The notes: generated by a model not told the origin, from the sequence alone. Numbered from the stretch's first letter, positions 7,583-16,688 are shown. The stretch: DNA of 64,000 nucleotides from an uncultured Faecalibacterium sp. (GCA_934524985.1 CAKSYT010000005.1:1-64000), one strand, 5' to 3'. Made by a program: numbers and translations.

Positions 7583-8968
7583 TCAGTGCAGCTTTTTGCG
7601 CTTTTCGTAGTCGTTCAGGGCGGTCAGCGCCTCGCCGGAAAGGGGAACGAGTGCCAGCATATTGAAGATGGTCATCAGTCCGATGCCCACATCGCCCAGA
7701 TCCCACACCACGGTGTAGGCCTGTGTGCCGCCGACCAGCAGCATGGCCAGTGCCAGCAGCTTGTAGGCGGTCTGGCTCCACCAGTTGTCACCGCACAGAT
7801 AGGCCACATTGCCCCGGGCGTAGTACAGCACCCCCAGAAAGGTGGAAAAGCTGAACAGTGCTAAGATCACCGCAATGAACACGATGCCAAAGCTGCCCAG
7901 ATGGTACTGCATGGCGGTCTGTAAAAGATCCATGCCGGTCAGCCCGGCGGTGATCTCCTGCGGCACCAGCAGCATCAGAAAGGCAGTGCAGCTGCAAATG
8001 ACCACGGTGTCGATCAATACGCCCAGCGCCTGCACAAGACCCATCTTTACCGGGTCGTCGCACTCCGCAGCGGCAGCGGCGCAGGGGGCAGAGCCGCTGC
8101 CGGCTTCGTTGGAGAACAGCCCGCGCTTGACGCCGTTCATCAGCACCGCGCCAAAGCCGCCTGCGGCCACCTGACGCAGGCCGAAGGCCTCGGCAAAGAT
8201 GCGTGCCAGCACGGCGGGCAGCTGCCGGAGATTCAGCACCACGATGCCCACCGTGATGACAAAGTAGCACACCGCCATGACCGGCACGATGAAGTCAAGG
8301 CTTTTTACGGTGGCATTCTTGCGCAGCACGATCAGCGCTGCCAGCAGGGTAAGCACCACGGTGGTGGTCAGCGGCGGGACGTGAAAGGCGTTTTCAAAGG
8401 CAGAGCTGACCGAGTTGGAAATCACCTGACTGATGCCGCACCAGCAGATCAGACCGGACACCGCAAACAGTGCTGCGCACACCGAGCGCTTGAGTTTTTT
8501 GCCCCGCTTGCGCTCGGCCAGCACATGAAGGTAGTAGGCCGGGCCGCCCCGCCAGCCGCCGTACAGCGGGTCCGGCACGCGGTACTTCTGCGCCAGAGTG
8601 GACTCCACAAAGGAGGTGGAAGCACCCAGCAGGGCGGTGACCCACATCCAGAACACCGCGCCCGCACCGCCCGCCGAAACAGCGGCCACCACGCCCACAA
8701 GGTTGCCCATGCCCACCCGGGTGGCGGTGGAGATGACCAGCGTCTGGAAGGAGGAAAGCCCGCCCGCAGCCTGCTTTTTTTCGCACACTGCGCCGATCAT
8801 ATCCCGGAACAGGCGCACCGGCAGCAGCCTTGTGCGCAGGGTAAAGCCGATACCGGCTGCAAACAGCAGCACCACCATAAAGGAGATGCCAATGCCGCCC
8901 GCCACCGGCAGGGTGAATAAATCGCCCCACAACAGGCGGTAAAGAGCTTCGATCAGATCAACTATCAA
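7583..8968 (-). CDS. alsT: sodium:amino-acid symporter, AGCS (AlsT/DagA) family
   Basis: A 461-residue membrane carrier that couples uptake of alanine, glycine or related amino acids to sodium or protons. About eleven hydrophobic helices are visible. Family hallmarks are TRVGMGNLVGVVAAVSAGGAGAVFW-type text near residues 84-108 (given here in part), the ASTSFVESTLAQKY segment (about 117-130) and GLFSNEAGSGSAP (about 285-297). The start is TTG at 8968: it reads Met-Ile-Val-Asp and is preceded by AGGAGG about 10 bases upstream; no ATG fits. The gene has its own promoter and terminator. Substrate cannot be told from sequence alone. Confidence 0.92.
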   Translation of the reverse strand: MIVDLIEALYRLLWGDLFTLPVAGGIGISFMVVLLFAAGIGFTLRTRLLPVRLFRDMIGAVCEKKQAAGGLSSFQTLVISTATRVGMGNLVGVVAAVSAGGAGAVFWMWVTALLGASTSFVESTLAQKYRVPDPLYGGWRGGPAYYLHVLAERKRGKKLKRSVCAALFAVSGLICWCGISQVISNSVSSAFENAFHVPPLTTTVVLTLLAALIVLRKNATVKSLDFIVPVMAVCYFVITVGIVVLNLRQLPAVLARIFAEAFGLRQVAAGGFGAVLMNGVKRGLFSNEAGSGSAPCAAAAAECDDPVKMGLVQALGVLIDTVVICSCTAFLMLLVPQEITAGLTGMDLLQTAMQYHLGSFGIVFIAVILALFSFSTFLGVLYYARGNVAYLCGDNWWSQTAYKLLALAMLLVGGTQAYTVVWDLGDVGIGLMTIFNMLALVPLSGEALTALNDYEKRKKLH

Positions 8969-9011
8969 GAAAACAGCCTCCTGTACTTTTGAGAAATAAA
9001 GTTGCTACTTC

Positions 9012-9040
9012 ATTATAGTACAGCACAGAAGAATTGTAAA
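9012..9040 (-). promoter_or_regulatory. promoter of alsT
   Basis: Minus-strand TTTACA (9035-9040) and TATAAT (9012-9017), spaced 17 bp, lie about 45 bases before the TTG start. Confidence 0.7.
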
Positions 9041-9107
9041 ATCTAAAATATTGATAGAATGGATTGACCAAACTGAACGAAGTGCGGCAAATGCAGTTTG
9101 CCTTCAC

Positions 9108-9315
9108 GACCCCGCTTGTGAAAATGCGTTTGTCGCGCTCCGCAGAGCTTGTCGGGGCAAAGCCCCTCCATCTGCTAACGCAGACCGCTCTGCCGCTTAA
9201 AAGCCCCACTGGGGCTTTCATTGCTACGCAAACGCGGTCGCTCCAAACGCAAAATAAAATAAGAATTCCGCTGAATATGCCCAGAGCCTAAGCGGAGGGC
9301 ATTTAAATCGTCCCA
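9108..9315 (+). repeat. family-1 hairpin repeat, copy B (long form, inner module inverted)
   Basis: GACCCC...GTGAAAA head, arms GCGTTTG/CAAACGC, an A/T linker, hairpin 2 (ATGCCC 9277-9282 with GGGCAT 9297-9302) and the AAATCGTCCCA tail. The inner module (9148-9218) is the reverse complement of the module in copies A and C. It fills most of the 8969-9387 gap. Confidence 0.8.
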
Positions 9316-9316
9316 C

Positions 9317-9354
9317 AAAAAAAGGGACTGCCGCACGGTTTGTGCAGCAGTCCC
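9317..9354 (-). terminator. terminator of the thiamine operon
   Basis: A 13-bp stem with one mismatch (9324-9336 with 9342-9354) is followed on the minus strand by seven T residues. It lies 34 bases after the thiC stop. Confidence 0.85.
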
Positions 9355-9387
9355 GGAGGAAGAAGCGCCTTTCAGCGCGGGAATAGC

Positions 9388-10698
9388 TTACAGGATATCG
9401 ATGTATTCACCGGCCAGAGCCTTGTTCATGCTGCGCACGGCGCAGAACTTGCCGCACATGCTGCAGGTGTCGCTGTGGTCGTCCTCGGGCAGGCGGGCGT
9501 CACGGATGGCCTTGGCGGTCTCGGGATCCAGCGCGCAGGCGAACTGTGCATCCCAGTCCAGTACGCGGCGGGCATCGCCCATCTTGTCGTCAATGTCCCG
9601 GGCGTGGGGGATGCCCTTGGCAATGTCGGCGGCGTGGGCGGCGATCTTGGAGGCCACGATGCCCTGCTTCACGTCCTCCACATTGGGCAGTGCCAGATGC
9701 TCGGCGGGGGTCACATAGCACAGGAAGGCCGCACCGCTGGCGGCTGCCACTGCGCCGCCGATGGCAGCGGTGATGTGGTCGTAGCCGGGGGCGATATCAG
9801 TGACCAGAGGTCCCAGCACATAGAAGGGTGCGCCCATGCAGATGCTCTTCTGCACCTCCATGTTGGCGGCCACCTGATTCAGGGGCACATGGCCGGGGCC
9901 TTCCACCATCACCTGCACGTTGTGCGCCCATGCGCGCTTGGTCAGCTCGCCCAGACGCACCAGCTCCTCGATCTGGCACACGTCGGTGGCGTCAGCCAGA
10001 CAGCCGGGACGGCAGGCGTCGCCCAGAGAGATGGTCACATCGTGCTCGGCGCAGATCTCGCAGATCTCGTCAAAGTGCTCGTAGAAGGGGTTCTCGTTGC
10101 CGGTCATGCTCATCCACGCAAACACCAGAGAGCCGCCGCGGCTCACGATGTTCATTTTGCGCTTGTGCTTGCGGATCTGCTCGATGGTCTTGCGGGTAAT
10201 GCCGCAGTGCAGGGTAACAAAGTCCACGCCGTCCTCTGCATGCAGGCGTACCACATCGATGAAGTCCTGTGCAGTCAGCTCAGCCAGATCCCGCTGGTAG
10301 TGGATGACCGAATCATACACCGGCACAGTGCCGATCATCACCGGGCACTCGTGGGTCAGCTTCTGGCGGAAGGGCTGGGTGTTGCCGTGGCTGGACAGAT
10401 CCATAATGGCTTCTGCGCCCATGTTCACGGCGCTCATCACCTTCTGCATCTCGATGTTGTAGTCCTTGCAGTCGCGGGAGACGCCAAGGTTCACGTTGAT
10501 CTTGGTGCGCAGCATGGAGCCCACGCCCTCGGGGTTCAGGCACTTGTGGTGCTTGTTGGCGGGGATGGCTACCTTGCCCTCGGCGACCCACTGGCGGATC
10601 TCCTCGGTGGTGCGGTATTCCTTTTTGGCTACGATCTCCATCTCCGGGGTAACGATGCCCTTGCGGGCGGCATCCATCTGGGTGGTATAAGTCTGCAT
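9388..10698 (-). CDS. thiC: phosphomethylpyrimidine synthase ThiC
   Basis: A 436-residue radical-SAM enzyme that rearranges aminoimidazole ribotide into hydroxymethylpyrimidine phosphate, the pyrimidine half of thiamine. The C-terminal CSMCGKFC motif (CxxCxxxxC, about residues 411-418) binds the [4Fe-4S] cluster. Other family stretches seen are [39 protein letters not shown] and [14 protein letters not shown]. The ATG at 10698 follows GGAGGA at a good distance; the open frame extends further upstream but without a ribosome site. It is the last gene of the thiW-thiM-thiE-thiC operon, with a 205-base gap to thiE in which no RNA element or convincing gene was seen. Confidence 0.97.
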   Translation of the reverse strand: MQTYTTQMDAARKGIVTPEMEIVAKKEYRTTEEIRQWVAEGKVAIPANKHHKCLNPEGVGSMLRTKINVNLGVSRDCKDYNIEMQKVMSAVNMGAEAIMDLSSHGNTQPFRQKLTHECPVMIGTVPVYDSVIHYQRDLAELTAQDFIDVVRLHAEDGVDFVTLHCGITRKTIEQIRKHKRKMNIVSRGGSLVFAWMSMTGNENPFYEHFDEICEICAEHDVTISLGDACRPGCLADATDVCQIEELVRLGELTKRAWAHNVQVMVEGPGHVPLNQVAANMEVQKSICMGAPFYVLGPLVTDIAPGYDHITAAIGGAVAAASGAAFLCYVTPAEHLALPNVEDVKQGIVASKIAAHAADIAKGIPHARDIDDKMGDARRVLDWDAQFACALDPETAKAIRDARLPEDDHSDTCSMCGKFCAVRSMNKALAGEYIDIL

Positions 10699-10903
10699 AT
10701 GCTGTGTTCCTCCAAATGACAGTTTATCTCTGAACAGCAGGGTGCTGGTCATACAAAGGGAGTGGTAGGTAGCCGTCATTCAGAAAAAACAGTATGCTCT
10801 GGATGCCGGCACCTGCGCAAAATACGCTTTTCATGTTGATTTTCCCCATGAATTTTGTAACGCGGCCCAAGGTGGTGCCCCCGGTTTGCCGCGGGATGAT
10901 AGC

Positions 10904-11542
10904 TTACTTTATGATCTGCGCCGAAAGGGCGCGCAACTCCCGGCACTCGGCCTCGATGTCCTTTGCGGCAAAGATGGCGCTTACCAGCGCCACGCCGTCC
11001 ACGCCGGTGCCCTTGAGCTGCAGGATGTTCTCCTTGTGGATGCCGCCAATGGCTACCACCGGCACATCCACGGCGTTGCAGATGTCCAGCAGGGTCTGCC
11101 GGGGCATCTCGCTTACGTCCGTCTTGGTGTGGGTGGCAAATACCGCGCCCACGCCAAGGTAGTCTGCACCGTGGGCCACAGCGTCCAGCGCTTCCTGCAC
11201 CGTGTGGGCGGAAACGCCGATCATCACGCCGTCACCCACGCGCTGGCGCACCTGTGCGGCGGCCATATCGTCCTGCCCCACATGGACGCCCTCGGCGTGG
11301 CACTGCAAGGCCACCTCCACGTTATCGTTGATGAACAGCGGCACACCGTACTGCTGGCACAGGGCGTGGATCTGGATGGCTTCCTGCAGAAAATCGGCGT
11401 CGCCCAGCTGCTTTTCACGCAGCTGTACGCAGGTGGCACCGCCCTTCAGGGCACTTTCCACCTGCTGATACAAGGTCTGCTCGCCCACCCATGCGCGGTC
11501 GGTCACCGCGTACAGGAGCATGGTGTGTTTATCGCACTTCAT
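10904..11542 (-). CDS. thiE: thiamine-phosphate synthase
   Basis: A 212-residue TIM-barrel enzyme that joins hydroxymethylpyrimidine diphosphate to thiazole phosphate, giving thiamine phosphate. Signatures: LYAVTDR at the N-terminus, VQLREKQL (about 38-45, pyrimidine/diphosphate binding), FINDNVEVAL (about 69-78), GVHVGQDD (about 84-91), GVGAVFATHTK (about 129-139) and VVAIGGI (about 161-167). The start ATG overlaps the end of thiM by 14 bases, so the two are translationally coupled. The kinase ThiD is not present in this window. Confidence 0.96.
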   Translation of the reverse strand: MKCDKHTMLLYAVTDRAWVGEQTLYQQVESALKGGATCVQLREKQLGDADFLQEAIQIHALCQQYGVPLFINDNVEVALQCHAEGVHVGQDDMAAAQVRQRVGDGVMIGVSAHTVQEALDAVAHGADYLGVGAVFATHTKTDVSEMPRQTLLDICNAVDVPVVAIGGIHKENILQLKGTGVDGVALVSAIFAAKDIEAECRELRALSAQIIK

Positions 11543-12350
11543 AGTTTGCGCCTTTCTCCAGCTGTTCAGGGGTCATGTTGTAAATGGCATCAATGATGTA
11601 ATTGCGGTAGGTAGCGTTGCCGTTCTGCGGGGTGAGCCGCCGGTGGGCAACTTCGCCCGCAAGCCCCATGGCGCATACCGCCGCAGCGGCAGCTTCCAAC
11701 GGCTGGCTGGGGTTGGCGGTGACAAAGGCCGCCGTCAGGGCAGAGAGCTGGCAGCCCGTGCCGGTGATGCTGCTCATCATGGCGTTGCCGTTGCGGATGC
11801 AGTAGGCTTTTTGTGCATCGGCCACGATGTCGATGGCGCCGGTAATGGCAACCACCGCACCGGTGCGGGCGGCAAAGGCCTTGGCAAAGGCCACGGCGCT
11901 GTCCAAGTTTTCCTCAGTCACCTTGTCGGCTACGTCCGCATCCACGCCCTTGGTGGTGCCTGCGCCGGAGGCAAGGGTCTTGATCTCCGAGATGTTGCCC
12001 CGGATCACTGTGAACTGCACCTCCCGCAGCAGGCGGAAGGCGGTATCGGTACGCAGCTGGGAAGCACCGGCACCCACCGGGTCCAGCACCACCGGATGCC
12101 CCAGCTGATTGGCCTTTTTGCCCGCCAGCAGCATACTGGTAACGGTGCGGCTGTTCAGCGTGCCGATATTGATATTCAGCCCGCCGCAGATGGCGGTGAT
12201 CTCCTCCACCTCGGCGGCATCATCGGCCATGATGGGGGAAGCACCGCAGGCCAGCACCATGTTGGCGCAGTCGTTCACGGTGACGTAGTTGGTGATGTTG
12301 TGGATCAGCGGGCAGCGGCTGCGCAGGTTCTCAAAGGCTGTCTTGAGCAT
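11529..12350 (-). CDS. thiM: hydroxyethylthiazole kinase
   Basis: A 273-residue ribokinase-fold enzyme that phosphorylates salvaged 4-methyl-5-(hydroxyethyl)thiazole. Signatures: PLIHNITNYVTVNDCAN (about 14-30), GASPIMADD, LDPVGAGAS (about 93-101), the GNISEI stretch (about 122-127), and the catalytic-loop motif TGTGCQLSALTAAF (about 194-207). ATG at 12350 is chosen because a GGAGGT site lies 7 bases upstream; the GTG at 12359 overlaps that site. It follows thiW by 15 bases. Together with ThiW this indicates thiazole salvage rather than a full de novo thiazole route here. Confidence 0.95.
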   Translation of the reverse strand: MLKTAFENLRSRCPLIHNITNYVTVNDCANMVLACGASPIMADDAAEVEEITAICGGLNINIGTLNSRTVTSMLLAGKKANQLGHPVVLDPVGAGASQLRTDTAFRLLREVQFTVIRGNISEIKTLASGAGTTKGVDADVADKVTEENLDSAVAFAKAFAARTGAVVAITGAIDIVADAQKAYCIRNGNAMMSSITGTGCQLSALTAAFVTANPSQPLEAAAAAVCAMGLAGEVAHRRLTPQNGNATYRNYIIDAIYNMTPEQLEKGANYEVR

Positions 12351-12365
12351 TTCGGGCACCTCCGG

Positions 12366-12881
12366 TCAGGAAAGGCTGCTCTGCATGGAGCGCAGAGCAC
12401 CGGAGCGCTGCAGGCTGAACACCACGGCACCGGCGATCACCGCACCCACGGCGGTGGAGATGAGGAAGGGCACGATGTAGGCGTAGAAGGCGATATCCGC
12501 AGCGCTCTTGCCCATCAGGAAGATGGCCACAGGCCATGCGCACAGGCCGCCCAGAATGCTGGTGCCGAACACCTCACCCACCACGGTGGCGATCAGGTTT
12601 TTGGTCTTGTGGTATGCAAGGCCGCACAGCAGCGCACCGAACATACTGCCCGGGAAGGCCATCAGGCTGCCCAGACCCAGCAGGTTGCGCAGCAGGGAAG
12701 CCACAAAGGCCACGCCAACGCCCCACCAGGGCCCCAGCAGAACAGCGCACAGCACGTTGACCATGTGCTGCACCGGGGCGCACTTGCTGCCGAACATGGG
12801 AAAGCTGAATACGCTGCCCACCACGCACAGGGCACAGAACATACCGGCGAGGGCAAGCTTTTTGACAGAGAGATTCTTCAT
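12366..12881 (-). CDS. thiW: ThiW, thiazole-precursor ECF transporter S component
   Basis: A 171-residue membrane protein with about five hydrophobic segments, the size and shape of an ECF-transporter substrate-binding (S) component. The N-terminal LALAGMFCALCVVGS helix, the PVQHMVNVLCAVLLGP stretch (about 37-52) and the LLRNLLGLGSLMAFPGSMFGA segment (listed in part, about 63-80) match ThiW, which imports hydroxyethylthiazole. ATG at 12881 follows AAGGAG. It is the first gene after the TPP riboswitch and sits directly before thiM, which would phosphorylate the imported compound. The ECF energising module is not in the window. Confidence 0.93.
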   Translation of the reverse strand: MKNLSVKKLALAGMFCALCVVGSVFSFPMFGSKCAPVQHMVNVLCAVLLGPWWGVGVAFVASLLRNLLGLGSLMAFPGSMFGALLCGLAYHKTKNLIATVVGEVFGTSILGGLCAWPVAIFLMGKSAADIAFYAYIVPFLISTAVGAVIAGAVVFSLQRSGALRSMQSSLS

Positions 12882-13103
12882 GATAAATTGGCTCCTTTTC
12901 AACCATCTGCGGCAGCGCAGGACGAACACCGGCGCTCCCGCAACAAAACAGCCCGTGCCCGCAGCAAGGCGGGAACAGGTACGGAAGGTGCGGTCGAAAC
13001 TTACTGGTTTCCTCTCACGCCGGAACACGGCTTCCCATCGCTGCATTCATCCAAGGCTCAGGGCGCTCCCCCTCAGCCGGCTGCGGAACCTCCGCAGAGG
13101 TAC

Positions 13104-13140
13104 AAAAAAACAGGAGGAGCCCGGCGCGGCTCCTCCTGCA
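13104..13140 (-). terminator. TPP-riboswitch-controlled terminator
   Basis: A 10-bp GC-rich stem (13111-13120 region with 13130-13139) is followed on the minus strand by TTTTTTT. It lies just after the aptamer and about 220 bases before thiW, so premature termination is the likely mode of control. Confidence 0.88.
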
Positions 13141-13152
13141 AAAAATCATAAA

Positions 13153-13245
13153 GGGTATGACTTCCTACGGCGGCATTATCCGCATCAGGTAAAAGGGTCG
13201 AAGCTTGCTATACTTCCTCTCAGCCCGCTGCACGAGCTCCCCTGT
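13153..13245 (-). promoter_or_regulatory. TPP (thi-box) riboswitch
   Basis: Read on the minus strand, the leader has GGGGAGC, GCTGAGAGGA, GACCCTTTTACCTGATG, GGATAATGCC and CGTAGGAAGT in the right order. These are the conserved elements of the thiamine-pyrophosphate aptamer. It precedes the thiW-thiM-thiE-thiC operon. When TPP is bound, the terminator at 13104-13140 should form. Confidence 0.97.
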
Positions 13246-13261
13246 GTTTGATTGTGACTGT

Positions 13262-13290
13262 ATTCTACACCTCTTTCCCCAAAAATGCAA
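13262..13290 (-). promoter_or_regulatory. promoter of the thiamine operon
   Basis: Minus-strand TTGCAT (13285-13290) and TAGAAT (13262-13267) are spaced 17 bp and lie just upstream of the TPP aptamer. Confidence 0.6.
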
Positions 13291-13298
13291 GAGGGAAG

Positions 13299-13425
13299 GG
13301 GACGATTTGGAATGCGCTCCGCGTTGCTCTGCGCATCTTCAGAGGAAAGATTATTTAATATTTCGCGTTTGTCGCGGCCTGCGGGCCGCTCCAAACGCTA
13401 TTTTCACGGGAGGGGCTGCAATGGT
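13299..13425 (-). repeat. family-1 hairpin repeat, copy F
   Basis: A complete unit in reverse orientation: head CCCCTCCCGTGAAAA (ends 13425), hairpin 1 (13365-13398), A/T linker, hairpin 2 (ATGCGC 13312-13317 with GCGCAT 13331-13336) and the AAATCGTCCCC tail. It is head-to-head with copy C. Confidence 0.8.
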
Positions 13426-13464
13426 TAAAAGGCGGTCTGAATTACAAATGCAGTTGACCGCTAT

Positions 13465-13667
13465 GACCCCACTGGTGAAAAGCATTTCAGCCAAGCCCGC
13501 GTTTGCGCAGCAATAAAAGCCCCAGTGGGGCTTTTAAGCGGCAGAGCGGTCTGCGTTAGCAGATGGAGGGGCTTTGCCCCGACAAGCTCCGCAGGCTTTT
13601 CTGAATCCTGAAAAAACGATTCCGCTATCTATGCGCAGAGCGAACGCGGAACGCATTTTTGATCGTT
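13465..13667 (+). repeat. family-1 hairpin repeat, copy C (long form)
   Basis: GACCCC head, weakly kept hairpin-1 arms, the 72-bp inner module (13515-13586, almost identical to that of copy A), the TTCCGCT linker, hairpin 2 (ATGCG 13631-13635 with CGCAT 13652-13656) and a GATCGT tail. Together with copy F it fills the gap between the thi promoter and the cellobiose phosphorylase terminator. Confidence 0.8.
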
Positions 13668-13692
13668 GAGCTGTTAAAATATTTTCATTATA

Positions 13693-13733
13693 AACCAAAG
13701 CCGCCGTGCAGAGGGCTGCGCGGCGGCTTTGGT
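13693..13733 (-). terminator. terminator of the cellobiose phosphorylase gene
   Basis: A perfect 12-bp stem (13695-13706 with 13721-13732) is followed on the minus strand by TTTAT. It begins about 40 bases after the stop codon. Confidence 0.7.
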
Positions 13734-13774
13734 CACAGAAAGGAGAATAATATGAAAAAGCAGAGAAAGTCGGT

Positions 13775-16210
13775 TTAACCCATGGTCACCTGCACCGTTA
13801 CCTCAGTCCCGGCGGCAGCCAGCGGCAGAACGTTGCCGGAGATGGCTTTGCCGTCTACGGTAACGGCCTTGATGCCGTGCTGCACCCCGGCGGCGTTATC
13901 CACCGTAATGTGGTAGACTGCACCGCGGAAACGGCGGGTCACGGTGAAGCCGGACAGGGTGTGGGGGATGCAGGGGTCTACCTTCAGGCCGTCCAAGGTG
14001 GGCTGGATGCCCAGAATGTACTGGCTGATGTTGAAGAAGGTCCATGCCGCCGTGCCGGTCAGCCAGCTGTTTTTGGCTTCGCCGAAGGTGGGGGCGTCCT
14101 TACCGGCTACCATCTGGCTGTAAACGTAGGGCTCGGTGCGGTGGATCTCGGAGATGTCCTCAATGTAGGCGGGGCAGGTCTTGCGGTACACCGCAAAGGC
14201 GCGGTCGCCGTGACCGAGGGTTGCCTCGGCGCAGCTGATCCACGGGTTGTTGTGGCAGAAGATACCGGCGTTCTCCTTGTATCCCGGAGGATAGCTGGAG
14301 ATCTCGCCCAGATTCAGCTGGTAGCTGGTATAGGCGGGCTGCAGCAGCACCACACCGTATTTGGTGTCCAGCCGCTCCTCTACGCTGGCAAGCGCCTGCG
14401 CGGCCTGTCCGCTCTCCTTGCCGATACCGGCCATGACGCACATGCCCTGCGGCTCAATGAAGATCTGACCCTCGGTGCACTCCTTGCTGCCGATGGGCTT
14501 GCCGAAAGCATCGTAGGCACGGCGGAACCATGCACCGTCCCAACCGGCGGTCAGGGTGGCCTGCTCTACGGCATCAATGTGCTTGCGGGCGGCAGCGGCT
14601 TCCTCGGTCAGGTTCAAATGGTCGCACAGCTGGGCGTATTCGTGGCCGTACTTGACGAACATACCGGCAATGAAAACGCTTTCGGCCACGGGGCCCTCGC
14701 TGGGGCCGGTGATCTGGAAGCTCTCGCCCGGATGCTCGGAGAAGCAGTTCAGGTTCAGGCAGTCGTTCCAGTCGGCGCGGCCGATCAGCGGCAGGCCGTG
14801 GGGGCCCAGATGGGTGCAGGTATAGTTGAAGCTGCGGCGCAGGTGCTCCATCAGCGGCTGTGCCTTGGTCTCATCGTTATCAAAGGGCACCTGCTCTTCC
14901 AGAATAGACCAGTCGCCGGTCTCCCGCAGGTAGGCGGCAGTACCGGCAATGAGCCACAGCGGGTCATCGTTGAAGCCGGTGCCGATATCCCGGTTGCCCT
15001 TTTTGGTCAGGGGCTGGTACTGGTGGTAGGCGCTGCCGTCCTCAAACTGGGTGGCGGCGATATCCAGAATGCGCTCCCGGGCACGGGAGGGGATGATGTG
15101 CACAAAGCCCAGCAGATCCTGACAGCTGTCCCGGAAGCCCATGCCGCGTCCGGTGCCGCTTTCGTAGTAGCTGGCAGAGCGGCTCATGTTAAAGGTGACC
15201 ATGCACTGGTACTGGTGCCAGATGTTGACCATGCGGTTCAGCTTTTCCTCGCCGGATTCCAGATGGTAGGTGGACAGCAGCTGCTCCCAGTGGGTGCGCA
15301 GGGCGGCGCGGGCGGCATCGATCTGTGTATCGGTGGCGTAGCGCTCCATCATGGCGTGGGCGCGGGTCTTGTTGATGACGCCCGGCGCAATGAACTTTTC
15401 CTGCTGCGGGTTCTCGATGTAGCCCAGACCGAACAGGATGCTGCGGCTCTCGCCGGGGGCGAGGGTCAGGTGGATGTGCAACGCACCCACCGGTGCCCAG
15501 CCGTGGGCAATGCTGCCGGAGCAGTGCCCGGCACGGACAGCCTGCGGGTCTGCCGGGCCGCCGTATACGCCGCAGAAGGCATCCCGCGTGGTGTCAAAGC
15601 TGTCCACCGGGCAGTTTGCCCAGAACACGGCGTAGTGGTCGCGGCGCTCGCGGTACTCGGTCTTGTGGTAGATGACGCTGCCCTCTACCTCCACCTCACC
15701 GGTGGAGTAGTTGCGCTGGAAGTTGGAGCCGTCGTCTACGGCATCCCACAGGCAGAACTCCACATAGCTGAACAGATCCAGCTCCTTGACAATGGTGCCG
15801 CCGTTGCACACCGTCACCCGATCCAGCTCACAGGCATCGCCCTTGGGAACGAACAGCTCCTGCCGGGCGGTCACGCCGTCCTTTTTGCCCTCCAGAATGG
15901 TGTAGCCCAGACCGTGGCGGCAGCTGTAACTGTCCAGCGGGGTCTTGGTGGGCTGCCAGCCCGGGTTCCACACGGTGTCGCCATCCTTGATGTAAATCCG
16001 GTGGCCGTCCATGTCCAGCGGGGAGTTGTTGTAGCGGTAGCGGGTCAGGCGGCGCATCCGGGCGTCCCGGTAAAAGCTGTAACCGCCCGCCGTGTTGGAG
16101 ACCAGACTGAAGAAGTCCTCGCTGCCAAGGTAGTTGATCCACGGCAGGGGCGTCTGCGGGGTGGTGATGACGTATTCTTTATTCTGGTCATCAAAATATC
16201 CGAACTTCAT
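13775..16210 (-). CDS. cbp: cellobiose phosphorylase (GH94)
   Basis: An 811-residue cytoplasmic glycoside hydrolase family 94 enzyme: it splits cellobiose with phosphate into glucose-1-phosphate and glucose, saving ATP. The N-terminal [18 protein letters not shown] segment and the beta-sandwich are followed by the alpha/alpha barrel. The catalytic region is [11 protein letters not shown], with Asp483 in WND at the position of the known general acid of cellobiose phosphorylases. Further kept stretches are [40 protein letters not shown] and [15 protein letters not shown]. Length matches characterised clostridial cellobiose phosphorylases. ATG at 16210 follows GGAGG. It is divergent from a LacI regulator and sugar transporter, and an operator copy lies at 16262-16277. 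Confidence 0.95.
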   Translation of the reverse strand: MKFGYFDDQNKEYVITTPQTPLPWINYLGSEDFFSLVSNTAGGYSFYRDARMRRLTRYRYNNSPLDMDGHRIYIKDGDTVWNPGWQPTKTPLDSYSCRHGLGYTILEGKKDGVTARQELFVPKGDACELDRVTVCNGGTIVKELDLFSYVEFCLWDAVDDGSNFQRNYSTGEVEVEGSVIYHKTEYRERRDHYAVFWANCPVDSFDTTRDAFCGVYGGPADPQAVRAGHCSGSIAHGWAPVGALHIHLTLAPGESRSILFGLGYIENPQQEKFIAPGVINKTRAHAMMERYATDTQIDAARAALRTHWEQLLSTYHLESGEEKLNRMVNIWHQYQCMVTFNMSRSASYYESGTGRGMGFRDSCQDLLGFVHIIPSRARERILDIAATQFEDGSAYHQYQPLTKKGNRDIGTGFNDDPLWLIAGTAAYLRETGDWSILEEQVPFDNDETKAQPLMEHLRRSFNYTCTHLGPHGLPLIGRADWNDCLNLNCFSEHPGESFQITGPSEGPVAESVFIAGMFVKYGHEYAQLCDHLNLTEEAAAARKHIDAVEQATLTAGWDGAWFRRAYDAFGKPIGSKECTEGQIFIEPQGMCVMAGIGKESGQAAQALASVEERLDTKYGVVLLQPAYTSYQLNLGEISSYPPGYKENAGIFCHNNPWISCAEATLGHGDRAFAVYRKTCPAYIEDISEIHRTEPYVYSQMVAGKDAPTFGEAKNSWLTGTAAWTFFNISQYILGIQPTLDGLKVDPCIPHTLSGFTVTRRFRGAVYHITVDNAAGVQHGIKAVTVDGKAISGNVLPLAAAGTEVTVQVTMG

Positions 16211-16261
16211 AATGCTTCCTCCTTAAAACTGCGCCTTGTTGGGTGGGCAGTACATCGATAA

Positions 16262-16277
16262 GCGAAAACGATTAAGG
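16262..16277. promoter_or_regulatory. probable LacI-family operator, phosphorylase side
   Basis: GCGAAAACGATTAAGG occurs here and again, base for base, at 16673-16688. Here it lies 52 bases before the phosphorylase ATG, downstream of a possible minus-strand promoter (TTGCAT, 17 bp, TATGCT; -10 at 16308-16313). The AAAACGATT core with a central CG is typical of LacI-family sites. Confidence 0.65.
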
Positions 16278-16425
16278 CACTGCGAAAGAAGCAATCTCAT
16301 CACGCTAAGCATACCGTATCCCACCGAAAAATGCAAGAGCTTTTTGCAAAAATCTCAGCGGAAATTTTAAAATAATCTGCGCAGACCCGGCGGTTTTCGG
16401 CAGCTTTCGGCACGGGACACACTGA

Positions 16426-16594
16426 CGAAAGGGCGAACGAAAGCCCCGAAAGCCCATTTTAAAAGTAATATATACATGCGGCCTCCGGCACCGAAAACCA
16501 TAACGAAACTGCAACGAAAATTTTTTCATTTTAATCGAAATGTAACGAAAGTGAATCGAGATGCACAATTTTTACAGTTCGAATTGGAACGAAA
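16426..16594. promoter_or_regulatory. helically phased CGAAA words in the divergent cellobiose control region
   Basis: CGAAA starts at 16426, 16438, 16447, 16492, 16504, 16515, 16536, 16546 and 16590, with CGAGA at 16557 and TCGAA at 16579. From 16492 on, neighbours are 10-12 or 21-23 bases apart, close to one or two DNA turns. The 16211-16738 region holds no gene, only these words, two operators and the promoters. Confidence 0.45.
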
Positions 16595-16630
16595 TGCCAA
16601 AAGTGATGCGACTAGGCTAAAACTTTTACG

Positions 16631-16688
16631 TTTTCGCTTGATTTTTGGTGCAGAATGCGATATATTGAGATTGCGAAAACGATTAAGG
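16631..16688 (+). promoter_or_regulatory. lacI promoter with operator at the start site
   Basis: TTGATT (16638-16643) and TATATT (16661-16666) have a 17-bp spacer. GCGAAAACGATTAAGG (16673-16688) begins at about +1, and the reversed half GCGAAAACG overlaps 16628-16637 just before the -35. The arrangement suggests autorepression. Confidence 0.7.

Noticed and set aside
10745..10860. A frame of about 36 codons (from MKSVFCAGAG) in the thiE-thiC gap, minus strand
   Set aside because: No proper ribosome site and no recognisable sequence; most likely chance.
7324..13667. CRISPR array made of the repeated hairpins
   Set aside because: Copies are far apart, differ in sequence, occur in both orientations, and have no regular spacers or cas genes.
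13752..13778. An 8-codon frame (MKKQRKSV) with a good ribosome site AAAGGAG, convergent with the phosphorylase gene
   Set aside because: Too short to call a gene. It could be a relic of a deleted gene; noted only.
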